Of a stretch of DNA of 64,000 nucleotides, positions 38,231 through 51,486 are shown piece after piece (the stretch's first letter is position 1; every line of letters begins with the position of its first letter). Made by a program: the position numbers and the translations under genes. The notes beneath the pieces were generated by a model. The model did no database searches and was not told the origin of the DNA. It saw only the letters and a program-made list of their open reading frames with translations. The stretch covers positions 33,301 to 97,300 of the forward strand of contig LUCM01010396.1 in assembly GCA_008360955.1 (NCBI GenBank). Direction: 5' to 3'. Source of the DNA: Fasciolopsis buskii. Lineage: Eukaryota; Platyhelminthes; Trematoda; Plagiorchiida; Fasciolidae.

Positions 38231-38508
38231 CAGCATGCGAAAAATAGCTAAACGGTCTGAAACTGGAGGAAAAGGAAATTTTTTATCTCTCACCCCAACG
38301 TAAACACGCACAGATGCTGACGTTGCTTGCTTGCAGCACAGACTGGATAATCCACGGCTCATGTGCAGGCACAACGATGCCCAGTTGAATCTGAGCTACT
38401 TGAGTGATTTAAGATTTGGTCGGATTTCACACACGATGACGTCAATTTTCACGAGATCAGGCAAATGAGGTAGGCTGAGCTGTGCTTTTCACTGTCCTGC
38501 GAATGGAG
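38231..38508 (+). repeat. Left terminal inverted repeat
   Basis: This is the outer-left arm of the TA-flanked element. It pairs with 39302-39581 in inverse orientation, with the best-conserved core around 38275-38490, including aactggaggaaaa and acgatgacgtcaatttt. Confidence 0.8.
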
Positions 38509-39301
38509 ATACTCAGCAAAGTCGGGATGCAGACGGACGAGGCACGATGAATGGAGGACATCCAAAGTTCACGTGATAGTGAAAACGTAACGGGAACGGA
38601 ATAAAAGCTGTGCTTACAATATTCGGATCAGTCATTTCATCTTCAGACAATCTCTGCTATGAACCTAAAGTTGAATGGTAAAACCGAATTGGTCTTGTTA
38701 AACTCATCTAATCGCAGTGGTTTGTTGAGTAATTCAAAACGCTCCTGCTTTGTCTGAAGATAGTACCTCCTTGGACGATGTTGTATTCAGTCTGCATGGC
38801 TGAGTGACTCAAAACCCAAGTCAACTGAGCATGAAACAATCTGAGTTGTGTTAGATGCGCACAGCTGTTCCAAGATGACAGTAACCCTATCCTTCGGCAT
38901 AGACGATAAGACCCTTAGTGGACCATACTTCTCTGGCACTAAACGGTTCAACCTGCTGGCAGATGTGACTTACTTCCCCACGAATTCGGAATGCAGCTTC
39001 GTTCGACAAGGCAGTATTTTAACACGAAGTAGGCTGCGTTTTGAGTGACTCAACAAACCATCATCGTCATCGTTCAGCAAGGCAAGCCATACTGAAATCG
39101 CTGGCTTTTCCTTACATATGTTTATAAAAAGTGAATATGCAAAGGGAAAAGGGGGTGGACCTACACAAGCGGGAAAAGATAAGATGCCGCTGCAGCCGAC
39201 ACACGGACTATAGTCTAACTGTGCGAACGCACGTGTTTTCAATCATTCTGATTCGATTGAAAGTGACAACATGATCGCCGCTGTTCACGATTCATTGCCC
39301 T

Positions 39302-39581
39302 ATCCTTCGCGGAGCGGTGAAAAGCACAGCTCAGCCTACCTCATTTGCCTGATCTCGTGAAAATTGACGTCATCGTGTGTGAAATCCGACCAAATCTTAG
39401 ATCACTCAAGTAGCTCAGATTCAACTGGGCATCGTTGTGCCTGCACATGAGCCGTGGATTATCCAGTCTGTGCTGCAAGCAAGCAACGTCAGCATCTGTG
39501 CGTGTTTACGTTGGGGTGAGAGATAAAAAATTTTCGTTTTCCTCCAGTTTCAGGCCATTTCGCTTATCTTGGCGCACCCTG
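39302..39581 (-). repeat. Right terminal inverted repeat
   Basis: This is the outer-right arm of the same element, the reverse complement of 38231-38508 apart from scattered substitutions and short indels. Confidence 0.8.
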
Positions 39582-40199
39582 TAGTATTTTTTGCTGTAGT
39601 TTTTCGTCTTTTTGATGTTATTTCGTTACGCATAGCTTAGAGAAAGAAATCTGATCAGACGGAGACAACCATTCAGTCCGCTGTCTGCATGGGAACTTCC
39701 AATTTTTAAATCAACTCAAACGTCCTATGCCTGTCTTGTGATCAATTTCATTGAATCACAAACATGTCGGATGTAACGGTGATATTTGGTGACAAAATGT
39801 TCGGCCCAATGGGCTTCGATAGAATAAAATGCTTCTGGGGTTACTTGGGAGTAAATGGTCTGCCCTGGATTTCTCTGATTTCCAGTCCGTGTATGACCCC
39901 AAATGAATAAATGGGGAAACATACGAACACGTCAAATTTCGTACGAGTTCCTCGCACATGTGATAAAACACGAGAGCATTGAAAGAATTTCATGCACGAT
40001 GCAATCACCACTACTCGTCCTCTTCCCATGCGGAATCATGGCGATTTTGGCATATCCGTTTCTCCATGTCGCTTTCTGTATACGCGTCAAATGCTATTGA
40101 TTACCTCCAAACGATCATCGCAAAGGGTGAGTGCATGTTCAGATTGCAGTCAGTCTTGAAGAAGTATTTTGCACTGCAATGATGCGGACCACATACCAA

Positions 40200-40573
40200 G
40201 CTTGGATCATTCAATCATCGAGCGACTCCAAACTTTTTGAGTGGCTTGTGCATTCTGATGTCCCCGGCATGCTATGAGTCAACGTCTATGCCACCTGAGA
40301 AGAGTTTAACTCCCTCTTCCGATAGACCGGACAAAACGTTCTGTAGAACATCTCTATGATAGGTTTGTAAGGAAATGTGGATATAGGACGGCCTAGCCTT
40401 ATTCCATTGGAGATGATGAAGAGTAACGAATAATAGCTATGGGCACTAACTCGACCACAGTACAACTCCCACAGAATCAATACATATGTCTCCGTTACTC
40501 CATTCATCAGCAGCCAATCCCATAGTGAGGATCTGTCAGTGATGTCGAAGGCTGCGCAAGTGTCGAAAAACAA
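40200..40573 (-). pseudogene. RTE-like reverse transcriptase fragment
   Basis: On the minus strand, FDTCAAFDITDRSSLWDWLL is followed by LILWELYCGRVSAH and SNGIRLGRPISTFPYKPIIEM, then, past a stop, a degenerate Asp-motif region (GGIDVDS-HAGDI where the YADDIVL box is expected). These match RTE-type RT blocks F-D---AFDSVDR-SLW, SGVRQGCPLSP-LFN and YADD, in order. The 3' part of the element is absent. It lies in the opposite orientation to the RTE piece at 36 kb and is probably a separate insertion. Confidence 0.75.
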
Positions 40574-41784
40574 TCATCTTCGGCTTCTGACGTGATCAAC
40601 CCCTTGGAATTTTCCTCAAGGGGATTCGAATCCGAAGTGCTCGGTAAGCCTTCACTTCCGAGTCATTTTTCAACTAGCTTGGTTACACATTTCTGTGGTG
40701 GAGCGTCCATCTCTAATGAACACACCGACAAACTACAGCTTACGTGGCTACAACTTGCAAATCCCTCTTCTAACCGCTTATCCAGTATTATCTTTCCTGC
40801 AAAAGCACTTTACTCATTTTTGATGCCAATAGACACAACACCCAGTGGCTTTTAACATAAGCCGAAAGCATGCTAAATCAATCAGTAAGCGAGCGTTGAG
40901 CGTGGAAATTTTATTTTTATGTACATTTAACGGAAATGTGGTACCTGTGAGAAATAATAAGACCATCCTAATTTGAGTTTTCGTAGTGCCCAAAACGATC
41001 TCCAATATCCTTTCCTCATAATAGCATAATTTTTAGCCCTTTTTACTCTTATTCCAGCTTCCGCCGGTATGTTTAACGTTTCCACTTATATGAAGCTTCA
41101 GTAAAAGCAGGCTCAACGTTCGTTTACGCTTTCATAACTGGCTGATTCTGTGTTTTGGGATTGTTTTATAAAACGCTAGATGCTGTGCATACTAACATCA
41201 AAAGTGAACAATCAGGTAGTCAGCACAAGATAGCGATTTAAAGAAGGGATAGCTAGCTCATTCTCTGGTTCGCTCATTGAAGATCGGCACTCGCTGGACA
41301 GTTACGCATTTACGGATGTGCTATGCCGACCAAGTATTCATGCATCGTCATTGTTTAGCTTTTGTACCATAGTCACCCTGCAACAACTGACCTCGCTAAC
41401 GTTCAGAATTTTCAGCTTTGATGTGTATGAGGTTTGAGGATCACCGGTTGATTTCTTTGTTGTCATATCCACAATCTGATAGCTATCAAGGCATAGCCTC
41501 AGGGCTAACGCCGTTCAACATTGTCTCATCTCTTCCGGTAGTTTTATGACTAACCAGTCTTTTGATTTCTCGGAATCTTCCCGAGATCCCAAACATAGCT
41601 CAGAGAGAGAAGCGGACGGTTTTTATGTTTACCAGTAAAAAACAATCCAGCTTTGTGATGTATTGCTTTGTTCCGTAGGACAATTCCGAACGCGTTTTCC
41701 ACAAACTGCATTGGAATTATCTGCCCGTTATCCAAATTATGATGAACTGATCATATCGGGACACTTCTATCCTACCATTTCAAG

Positions 41785-42085
41785 AATCAAATTCAATTGT
41801 GTATGGCAATGAAGCTCGACAGTCACTTACGCTGATGGGTCCAACATCTGTGTGTACTCAAGGAAAAAAGAATGATGGAATGAAAGTGAAATAAGTTGTT
41901 TTTTCGAAACTAGCTTCGTTTGTTTTTGTCAACTGATCAGATAATTACCACTGGCTTGTTGGGTAAACAAACTAATTGAAGTATAATTCGGAATTGTAGG
42001 TTTATCCTCCACTTCGGGATCGAATAAACCTGGGTGATATTCTAGTAAAGTGATTAAATGATTTTCGCATTCGTTATTGTAAATG

Positions 42086-42125
<40 letters not shown>

Positions 42126-42140
42126 ATGTAGGACGTCTCA
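41785..42140 (+). repeat. Dispersed repeat, copy 2
   Basis: It aligns with 28045-28420 (see there). This copy ends in a long (TG)n run, suggesting that the family carries a TG-rich end. Confidence 0.55.
42088..42125. repeat. (GT)n microsatellite, about 18 units
   Basis: An uninterrupted GT/CA dinucleotide run sits at the end of the dispersed repeat copy. Confidence 0.95.
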
Positions 42141-44663
42141 ATTTAACCCATAATCAGTAGGACGAGAATTTCGGTGCTCGAGGGCCGGTTTGTCGGTAGA
42201 GCGTACGTGGGTTTGGACACGATCGTTCCATCGAAAGTTTCCAGTCTGCACGTACATGCAGAAAGTGAACGTTTGTGTCGATCGATTAAGGAGGGCAGGT
42301 CGACCTGGGCTAGAAGATAATAAGGCAGCCTTTGGGATTGTATTTTCTTGTTCACGTTGTCAAACATGGGCGTGCGTGTAGGCATTTTTCTATCAAACAC
42401 AGCTTTGTTTCATCCACAAAGACTGATTTATTCTGTGGTCCCTTGAGTCTCGAATTCACAATAGATAATTGGTCTGCATCGTTTATTTGGAAGCTCTTAA
42501 AGGTTTTTGCGCCAAGAACAGACCGCTATAACGGTGACTGTCGATCAGGTAATTGAATGGCATATGAAATATCTAGAGGTAACTCTCTTTTTCTTCTCAG
42601 GTGACATTTTCCGTTCCCAGCTACTGCTAAAGTATTTTCTATAATGAAAGCGCGTAACCCGACTGCATACCAATAACGTCTAGTGCAAGGCCTTTAAGCT
42701 ATGATAAATACTGTTACAGAACTTTGAGGCACATGAACTGCGAGCATGTTTTATTCTCGCAAGGGGTGATCTGCGAACGCTCGCATGAGTTAGTGTGATT
42801 GAACTAGTTAATCACCATAGCCCACCTCTTCAGTCTAGATCTGTTCAACGCAGCTTCATCTAAATAGCAGCGAGACAAAAAGGGGCATATTTGTTTTATT
42901 TTATTGTTCTTCTGAGCTTCCTATTGTCCGGGCGGTGAGATCATTGACATCTGGTGATGCAGTATTTGGGCTTGACTTCCAAGCTCATTGATAGGGAGCC
43001 CGTGACAACAGTCAACCTGAACCACTGTCACAACCCCAGTTTTCGAAACCATTGACTATACTGTTCTCTCGTGTACATGGTACGTACGTAACGGTAACAT
43101 TGCATCCTTACTAGACGTAAACTCCTGTACATGCATGGCTACATCCGATCAGACGCAGAAGTGATTGGCAATGTACGGCAACTAAAAAGAGACCGTTACT
43201 TTCTCTAGCATTTTATGATAGCTACACCACAACCTCAACGTCGTTCACCGTTAACTCAAGTCCATGGCTGGTCAGTGTTTGAGGTACTACCAGGGTGTCC
43301 AAATCGCAGATGGAGCTGTGAAGAAGAATAGCTGTGCTTTAAAAACCTTATCGTTCTCGCTAATTCTAGCTCCTTCAGTCGGCCATTTCGACTCCAGTTC
43401 AAACGAAGATGATCAAGTGACCTCTGGTTGCTCAACACGGTGCCTACACTTTATTTGTGATAATCAAATGGTCCATAAAGGTCCGCACAAAATGGAGCTC
43501 ATTAGCCGGTTCCCCCTCCCCCCCGGCCAGTCTAACGGGCTCGTTTTCTATTATTTGGTTCTTATAGCGAATGCCGCCTCCGCTCTCATCTGAGTGTGTC
43601 ACAAATCAGACCACCGTCAATCAGTCCGCGGGCTAGGATGCCCGGCTGAATCCGTGCTTGTCTTCGGCTCGCAGTCGGTTCAGTTCCAAGCCCTTGTGTT
43701 GTTCAACTGACGTCAGAGTGTGGCAGTCAGTTATATTCTGATCATGGTCTTGCTGCACTTCTGTGTAACTCTGCATCTAGGGGAAGTGCCTTTCCACTTT
43801 TGGCCTCCGCATGTAGCCTCCCCCTGAAAGCTATACATCAGAGGCTTGGTCGGCTGTACAATAAGACGAACAATGCCTTTGACATCACTGATAGGTGTTT
43901 CATAAGTCGTTAATTAGTCCAAAAGGGTGACCAGAAATTCCAAGGCCACCCGTCCAGCTGGTTGCGGAATGATTAATTTCGAACTGCTGTGCCAAAATAC
44001 AGTCTTTCGAAAGGGGGCAGGAGGCAACTACTAATCCACGATGGCTGTCGACATACAGCAGCATGCCCGTCAGGATTGTTGTATTTTGCAGGAAGGACTT
44101 CCGGAGGCACAATATAGACATTCTCAGTTGGTATCACTAGTTTTAGGCCGACATTCGACAGTATATTGTCTGCTCATCTAGTCCCAATTCGGAGCCGTAT
44201 TAGTTGACAATACTTCTGTCTCTGGATATGAAATTAGACTAATTAAATTTTACCTGCAGTGTGAAGTTACTTCGAAAGTTCCAACCTGTTTTGCCTCACC
44301 ACCATTGTGATGGCAAGCAATTAACAACGAATTTGGGCTGTCTTGGATAACTCATATTCGACATACTTTTGCTGAAGAAGTCAAAGGTCAGCATAAGATT
44401 ATTACTTTTTCACACAGGTTTTTTGTCTTTTTACCTCCATTTTTACTGTTATACGAAGATCATGCAAAGTAAGGCCACCTATCGGAGAAGCTGATCGGCA
44501 ATGGAAAGGTTCGAGCCGATATTATTCCGTTTGCGAGACCACAGCGTTGGCTGGTTGAACACCGTTCTCTTTTCAACCTATGACCCTAGCTCTCGGACAG
44601 ACTATTCATTCTATCTGTGGGTGCATGAAAACCATTTACGCAACAGTCACTTAGCCCCCATTC

Positions 44664-44791
44664 CTAGATGACCAAGCGGGTAAGGTCGCGGGTTCGAATC
44701 CTGCCACCGCCGGTCAACTTCCCCACATGGCAGCCCTCTTCCTGAAAATGATGTACAGTGATATTTCATTAATAAAGGAAGATAGAAAAAA
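44664..44791 (+). mobile_element. tRNA-derived SINE, short copy
   Basis: The head carries a degenerate RNA polymerase III A box (gatgaccaagcggg) and an exact B box GGTTCGAATCC at 44691-44701, followed by ccaccgccggtca (tRNA 3' arm) and a non-tRNA body ending in ttcattaataaaggaag plus an A-rich tail. It aligns with the fuller copy at 51.5 kb on the other strand. Relative to it, about 22 bases between A and B boxes and about 17 in the body are missing. Confidence 0.8.
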
Positions 44792-47700
44792 AGGATTTTA
44801 TTTAAACAATTATTTGACCAACTGAATGGTATAGTAATGCTCGTTATTATTTCCAATTAAATGGAATTTGCAAGGTTCACAGTATTATGATGCTACATTA
44901 TCTGCATAACTTGTCCACGAATGAAGAGTAGATCTATTTTAAAGTTTGTAACGAAGGCTGACGAAGTATTTGCCTCCTTAGATGTTATTAAGCAAGATCA
45001 TCAGGTCCCTAAAATGGCAAAATAAAAGTGGACTGAACAGTTCTTCCAACTTGTATTTTTTGCGTCCAAAGCCCGAGGGGAACTTGGAACAGTACCTGGC
45101 TTCTTGAGTGAGGAGGGAAAGTGAGCTCGCGAGTGACAGAGGAAAAAACCTCCGTCCAAGTTTATTGACTCTCTCATGAACAATCCGAATTCCAGGCATT
45201 TCACAGAAGAAAAACTAAAGGACGAACTATTTTCGGATCTCAGTTAGGACGTTCCAATGAACGGGTTGTTTCAACAACAAAAGTAAGCCCCAAATGAGGT
45301 TCGAAACTTAACCCTTAATAAAACTGCCTTAGCTGGCATGCAATTAGCGAATTAATTTTCCCCTCTTCGTCCAAGGCAGATGCCGAGTTGGATCTTTTTA
45401 CCCGTACATGTAGCCTGCAGACTACCATACTGGTCTGGCTGCATAAATGTCCACGCTGACTGCTACATTCACTGGGATTCAGTCCACGCTGCTTTTTCTG
45501 CTTTTGAGCATTTCAGCTCGGTCATGCACTCCATTCAATGTGTATTATTCTAGTGCACAATTCACCTGAAACATTTATTGTTTAAAGTCGGTTGACTTGT
45601 GTGATTGCAAGCCATCCGATAATCCAAATGTTGAATCTTCCTGTTGTTAAAATTGGACAACTCATTGGTCAGTTTCAGATGCTGGTGTACCTAGTCATGC
45701 AGCGTTCGAAATGCTACAAAACGATTCCAAAGGATTCAAGAACTGTGCTTTCAAATAGGTTTGATATGTTAAAGAAACTCGGAAAAATCCATGTTCATTA
45801 GGCGTTTTGGTTACTGTAGCTATCAGGTTTCGTGGTCGGTTTCCAAACGAGTAAATCTGGAATCTTAGCTTAAAGTCAGTTTGCATAAAACTGAATGTTC
45901 TCGTCTTTCAACTGTCCGTATGATGTGGATTCCAAGGATTGGGGTTGGTATAGTTTGTATTCGTTCACCGAAACACAGGACAAGAGGACATAAATCATTG
46001 CCGGAGGCAATCCTGGCCAGTTACGAAGCGTAGAAGAGCGGGAATCAGTGTTCAGCGTGGCGTAACCTCTGCCATCTAATCTTTCATGAAAATCGCCCAA
46101 CCATACATTGGTTACCGGAAAAAAAGGATTGGTTTGTCTTCTAGTACCGATTTGTGCGCAAAGAATATAAAATCCCGCCAAAACCCTCCAGTTGTCTCGA
46201 CCGTATGTAAACTGTTTCCCAAATACCAGGACATGCTGGAGTTGCTTGCTTGGGTAAACGGAGTCTTGTAGCTCTAGACTCGCTAACACTAATGACCAGC
46301 AGGTTGTCCAGTTCACATATCCTAAAGTATAGTTTCACTTCATTCATCTTAAATTTGAGAATGAACAATTGAAACAACTGTCGGTACTCAAGTTTGCGCT
46401 TTCAGATATCCGTGCGTATATGCCAGAAAGTGGAAGCACTTTCTGACACCTGAGATACTGACTACGTATGGTTTTTATGGATACTAATAACATCATTCTA
46501 TTGATTCAAGTTGTGAGCCATGTAAATAATGTTAGTGTTTTGTAACGCAGCCTTGGCCATACAAACCTGCTGAATTGAGAGGTGGTCGGCACAGGTCGAG
46601 ATTAAAGCTTGTGATCTCTACATTTTGGATTGGCCATGATGAATAATGGACAAACTCCTGTCATTCAGATTACTTTGGTTGAATAATGCTCGTCTTCCGA
46701 ACTTCACAATTCAGCAAAAACCGACTTGCGTGTAACAGTTGATTACTTTGTTATGGTGTTCACCCGCCGAACTTTTCGTTAAAACTACGACGGATGATTG
46801 AATAGACTTATCCTTATCTACTGAGTAGGAGTCACAATTACTAATTGGTGACTGTCTGCGTGCACAGTATTATTAGTGATTCAATAGTTGAACATTGTTG
46901 TTTGCGAGCCTTCCGACGGAATTTCGGAACTTCGCATCACAGATTCAAGGGAGATGAGCCATTGTTAACCAACCTAGATTTTGGCGCTTTCGCAGTATGA
47001 GGTGACTATCGATTTGTTGGGTGGCACGACACCCCTGAATTGCCACCAGAGGCTTAACGTACAAAGTTCGGCCTACTCTTCCCGAAGTCATGTTAACATT
47101 ATTAGATCCCATCATAGCCATATAACCTGAACTTCTTGTCACGAATTATCGCACTGTTCGATTTAGAACTCCAGGTGACGCAATCTCGAGCTCGTTCGTC
47201 TATATTATTATTAAAGATATCATCCTAATTGTAGGATTTGTTCTTAACATTCCCTGCTTCTGGTCATTAATGAACACCTGCAGCTTCTTATTTTACTCCA
47301 GTGTCTAAATTTACTCGAAGGGACACAGAGGTTTTGGTTGCGTTAAAGATGTGCCTACCACATTTGCGCAGCAGAGCCAGTATTTCTCAGAGAATCCAAA
47401 GCCCACGCGACCATAAAATTTGGAATCGCATAGAATTATAAAAAAAGGATTTTGGAGTAATTGTGCAACTGGAAACCAGGTCCAAATTTGACGTCTGAGA
47501 ATTCAACGTTGGTTGGTTGCTGTTCCTAGAGCTCCCTGGAAGTGCAAGTCAATAACAGTGCAATATCATGACATGGTAAAGTTCAAAAAACGTTGACAGC
47601 CTGCCCGGTGGTGTGATCTCTCTCTCTCTCTCTAGAATCACAATCGTTATTCTCGTATTCCCGTCTTAGTTCGAGCGGAATGCATATACATTGCTGAAGA

Positions 47701-50700
47701 TTCCTATTAGGGATAGAACGGATGCCAGGTGAGAATTGGTATTACATAACGAGTCATATCCTGGTGCACGAATTCAACCATCAGTTTTACATGAGTTTCT
47801 GTAAGCTTTCAATTCCTCTCTGTTTTGTTCCAATATTATTTAGTACAACAAAGTTAGTTATCCAACATCATTCCGGCAATGAAATCAAACAGTAACCCTT
47901 CTCCACCGTCACAACCAACACAAAGCCGCATCAGAACGGTTGGTAATCGACTTACGGGAACTTCTTGCATCGCATCAATTCTGAATAAACGAGGTTTGCA
48001 CGGACGTAACCGGTAACTCAGAAACGCATTGTACATGAATCAGAGTGTTGACTTACCTTTTGGAATGGCCGAATCACATGGGGGGGGAGAATTCCAATGC
48101 ATCTACAGCCGAACAGATCAGTGAAAAATCAATGAGCTGAGCTTATAAACCTTGGTTTATCGATCTCAAACCGACCACAGATCAGTTCCTTTGCTAAGTC
48201 TAAGAGATATGCGTGAATTTCATAAGCATAATTTACCTAATTTGGAATCCTCGGATTAAAATGTTTGGCAGTTGTAAAATGGTTGCTATTGCGGTTGAAT
48301 GTTCGTATATATACGTGCACATGAACTTGCAAATTGAGACTTCAGACGCCTTTTGTACGATAGGCTCAGAGGTGAGTTTGCCAATTACGCACCGTTTTGT
48401 CCCATTAGGAGGATCTCGTTTCGAGCATTTGAACGATATCGGAAAGGTTTCTGTGGTGTTTTCTTTCGGAAGCAAAATAGAGCGGTTCGTACAGGTGGCT
48501 TATCGTTTGTTTTACCAAGGATATAATTGATGGTTTCGTTGCTCGAAAACTGATATTTGTAGTTAATTCTCGATCACTATGCCACATAACATTAATCATC
48601 GTCTCCACCCAGCACTTAGTGCTGTTTCTTATTCTTCAACTAGTTTCATATCTGAGTTCCGTTTCTTCCTCTTGTTGCTCTAAGTATGGGAAAAACAGTC
48701 TTCATTTTGTTCATTTGCAACTGGGTCGTAAACTGGTAATCGATAGCAATCGACGATGATTTCCTTACTTGGCACTAGTCTTTCCTCCACTCTTCAATTT
48801 TATTCTGACGTACCTCAGAAAGTGCACAGGATTTCATTCGTTTCAGGATTCACTTTAATTATGCAGGAATACGACATTGAACGACTTGTGTTAACTTCAA
48901 TGAGCCAGTAGAAATGATGAACGGAGCTGCCGGAGAGTGACACTTAAAATCAAGTTGTTAAACTGAAATTTTACCGGAAATACGGTCATTGATCATCTAA
49001 GTGCGTTTCCGTTCCTGATCAAAAAGCTTTAGGTCTTGTATCGTTCTCCACTCTCGACAACCAAACAGTTTCCTTCCCTAGCCAGGACAGGTAATTTGCA
49101 TTAAGTGCCACTCGATTGTCTGACAATTTCTGGGTGCAATTATTTGCAATCACTGTTTACATAGTTGCACTTTCTTTCATGATTGGCTTCACACCCTCTT
49201 ATACTTTCTGAGCTAACCTATCTAGTTAGTTATGTTCTATTTAATACCTTTATGTTGGTGCTTTATACATCGTTAAGTCAGTAGATCAACTCGCAGAAGT
49301 CTGTAGGCTCAATAGGGTTCCAGATTTTCTCTTCCCTGCCCACGTTTTCTTTGCAGTTTCTCGTATAGTTTCTCATAGGTGTCCGACAACTCTCATTCAT
49401 GTAGGGTTACTTTCTGTGTTGGACATTGGTTCTCACTGCAATAATTTTATTATGTCACGTTCGGTAAACTGGAAGCTTTTTGACACTAAGTTAAAAGGAT
49501 TTCTCCAAACATTTATCAGGAAATCTTACTGTTTCACGGCCCCTATCATCCAAAACGCACTTAAGCGCAAGCAGCATCTTCAACGTGGCGCGTAGACGAG
49601 AATGCCAAGGAACATGTTTCCCGAAGCGAATTCCAATCGAAAGACAAGTTAAGTCGTACATGAATGACGGTACTATTTAACAATAATCAAATTGAAAATC
49701 AAACCACTTTTGGTAGACACCATGGAGCTATAGACACCTCAAACTACCAAAAAAGTCTTCAACAGTGACCACATCAACGACAAAATATAGCAGACGGTAA
49801 AGTAATAAACGAAAATTAATACATGTCGGTGAAGAATTTGCTTATACCAAAATCCTCCAAATTTTGTCCAATCAAACAGATACTGTCCTCTTCATAAGAC
49901 CCAGACGTTAGTCAGCACAGCCGTTGCGACGCGATCGGCCAACAATGTACATGGGAAACGAGAGCAGAGGCATGACACCTCCGAAAATCGCAGTTCTCAT
50001 GGTGAAAATGTAAGGGCGTTAAGTGCTTCTCTAAAATAGTATCACTCAGGTAAAAGCGGGAAACATGAAAAGTCCTCGTATTCAACGTTTTGAGGAGAGA
50101 CATCATGAAGGTCGCAGTGTAGGATGAAAGTACACATTGGGATGAAGTAATCGCAGGGGAATTTTCTAATTCAATCTTTCGTATGCATCACCTTTTTCGA
50201 AAGCAGTTTGTCTGTCAATTGTGCCTGAATTTCTCCAAGGCCTGAGGAAAGTACTTTCCAATTTCCTCCTCATTGGTCGTGCTGCACAATCCGCAGCATG
50301 TCTTCATTGCTAGTTTTATTGCAGTTATGTTTCTGACCGTTCAACTAAAAAGTGGTCACTTGGAATCCCTTTATTGCGCAAGTTTGTTTTGCCTAAACGA
50401 ATATCTGCTCTTTCTGATACCGACAGAAAAATCTGCATCTACAGATGCAAGATTTCTCATCAATTACCTGTAAATAGTTGTTTATTTAGAGTCTCTTGGA
50501 TATGAGCTCAATGATGTATCAATTTTCTTTGTCTCAGTCTGTTCTTCGGGGTGAATTAGGCTCTTCAGCTCAGTTGATCGATATTCGCATTATGGATACA
50601 GGTTGTGGTACTCGGCATCGTGCTATATTTCGGAGCTGGGCCAATAGTGTTCTGAACTGTCTAGCACCATAAATTTTCCACAGTTTCCGAATAACGTCGA

Positions 50701-51486
50701 CATTCGTCAGGATGTTGTCAGAACTAATCGGTAGTTTTATCCAACCGAATTTAGTAAGATCGCATTTAGAGAGACTTAAAACATAGCTTATCTTACGTGG
50801 GTACGTTTACAAATGCGTGATGTAAGGTGCATTGTTTGTCTGTGTATTAACCGACGATTTGCGGGCAGACGTACTTTCCAGATCTTGTGAAAGTGGGAAA
50901 TGATTTTATCCAATCCCGGAATAGTTTGGACGTAATTCAGAACTAACGTGGGTAACGATTTGCCACACCAAATACGAAATCTGAACCAAAATGAATCGCA
51001 AGTGACCAAACAATGTAGGAAGTTTACGACTGTGCTGCTGACTTAAATCATACCCTCGACTTGGAAGTTCATTTTGACAACTCATTGTGACCAGCTCCCC
51101 CTAAGGTACCGTTCGATTGGGCAAGAGTTCACCAACCTAAAAAGAAAGTCCATGAGCTGAGACTTTGTCTCGCGTCTTAACACTTAGGGCTGCTGGCAGG
51201 ATCGGACTAAATGGAATGCCAACGCACCCACAGGGTGCAATGTTTTTGGTTTGGTCAAAAACCTTATCCGCCGAACCTACCTGAGTATACCGGTGGGGCA
51301 CACGTATCATCAGTCAAGAAACGAAGAGAGCTAATATTGGTAATTTTGTCTCCCTCGACCTAAGTGGATCTAGCTTGAGGACCATTTTATCTGGCTTGTA
51401 ACGATCCAAGAGTGACAAGCGGCAAAGCCGATTTTTTTAATGAAAGTGCTCCGCCCGACCAGTTAATTTTAATATGCGAGCGTTCT
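44792..51486. other. Stretch with no supported gene
   Basis: No well-bounded exon or domain was recognised. The longest frame is 146 codons at 45876-46316 (minus), without a family match. A simple TC tract lies at 47617-47633 and an eight-base G run near 48080. Confidence 0.4.
47617..47633. repeat. (TC)n tract
   Basis: Eight and a half TC units form a simple dinucleotide repeat. Confidence 0.9.

Larger units (their letters stand above)
38231..39581. mobile_element. Non-autonomous TA-flanked DNA transposon with long terminal inverted repeats
   Basis: The two ends are inverted copies of each other over about 280 bases (38231-38508 and 39302-39581), clearly alignable with scattered mismatches and small indels. 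The outer ends are CAGCATGCG and, reading inward from the other side, CAGGGTGCG. TA lies immediately outside both ends (38229-38230 and 39582-39583). CAG-type termini and a TA target duplication are the signature of the Tc1/mariner superfamily. The central 790 bases hold no transposase I can recognise (the 66-codon frame at 38848-39048 has no DDE-type motif), so it would need a transposase in trans. TIRs this long are unusual for mariner, where about 30 bases is common, but occur in some Tc1-like elements and MITEs. Confidence 0.8.
40574..44663. other. Stretch with no supported gene
   Basis: Apart from the dispersed repeat at 41.8-42.1 kb and its TG tract, I recognise no exon. Frames at 42143-42400 (minus) and 43264-43593 (plus) have no domain. 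Confidence 0.4.

Noticed and set aside
38848..39048. Transposase inside the inverted-repeat element
   Set aside because: Only 66 codons, with no helix-turn-helix or DD(E/D) motif.
42088..42125. Z-DNA-forming regulatory element at the (GT)n run
   Set aside because: GT repeats can form Z-DNA, but there is no gene nearby to regulate.
47854..48036. Minus-strand exon with donor CCC|GTAAGT at about 47955
   Set aside because: The donor is good but no acceptor precedes the frame, and the protein matches nothing I know.
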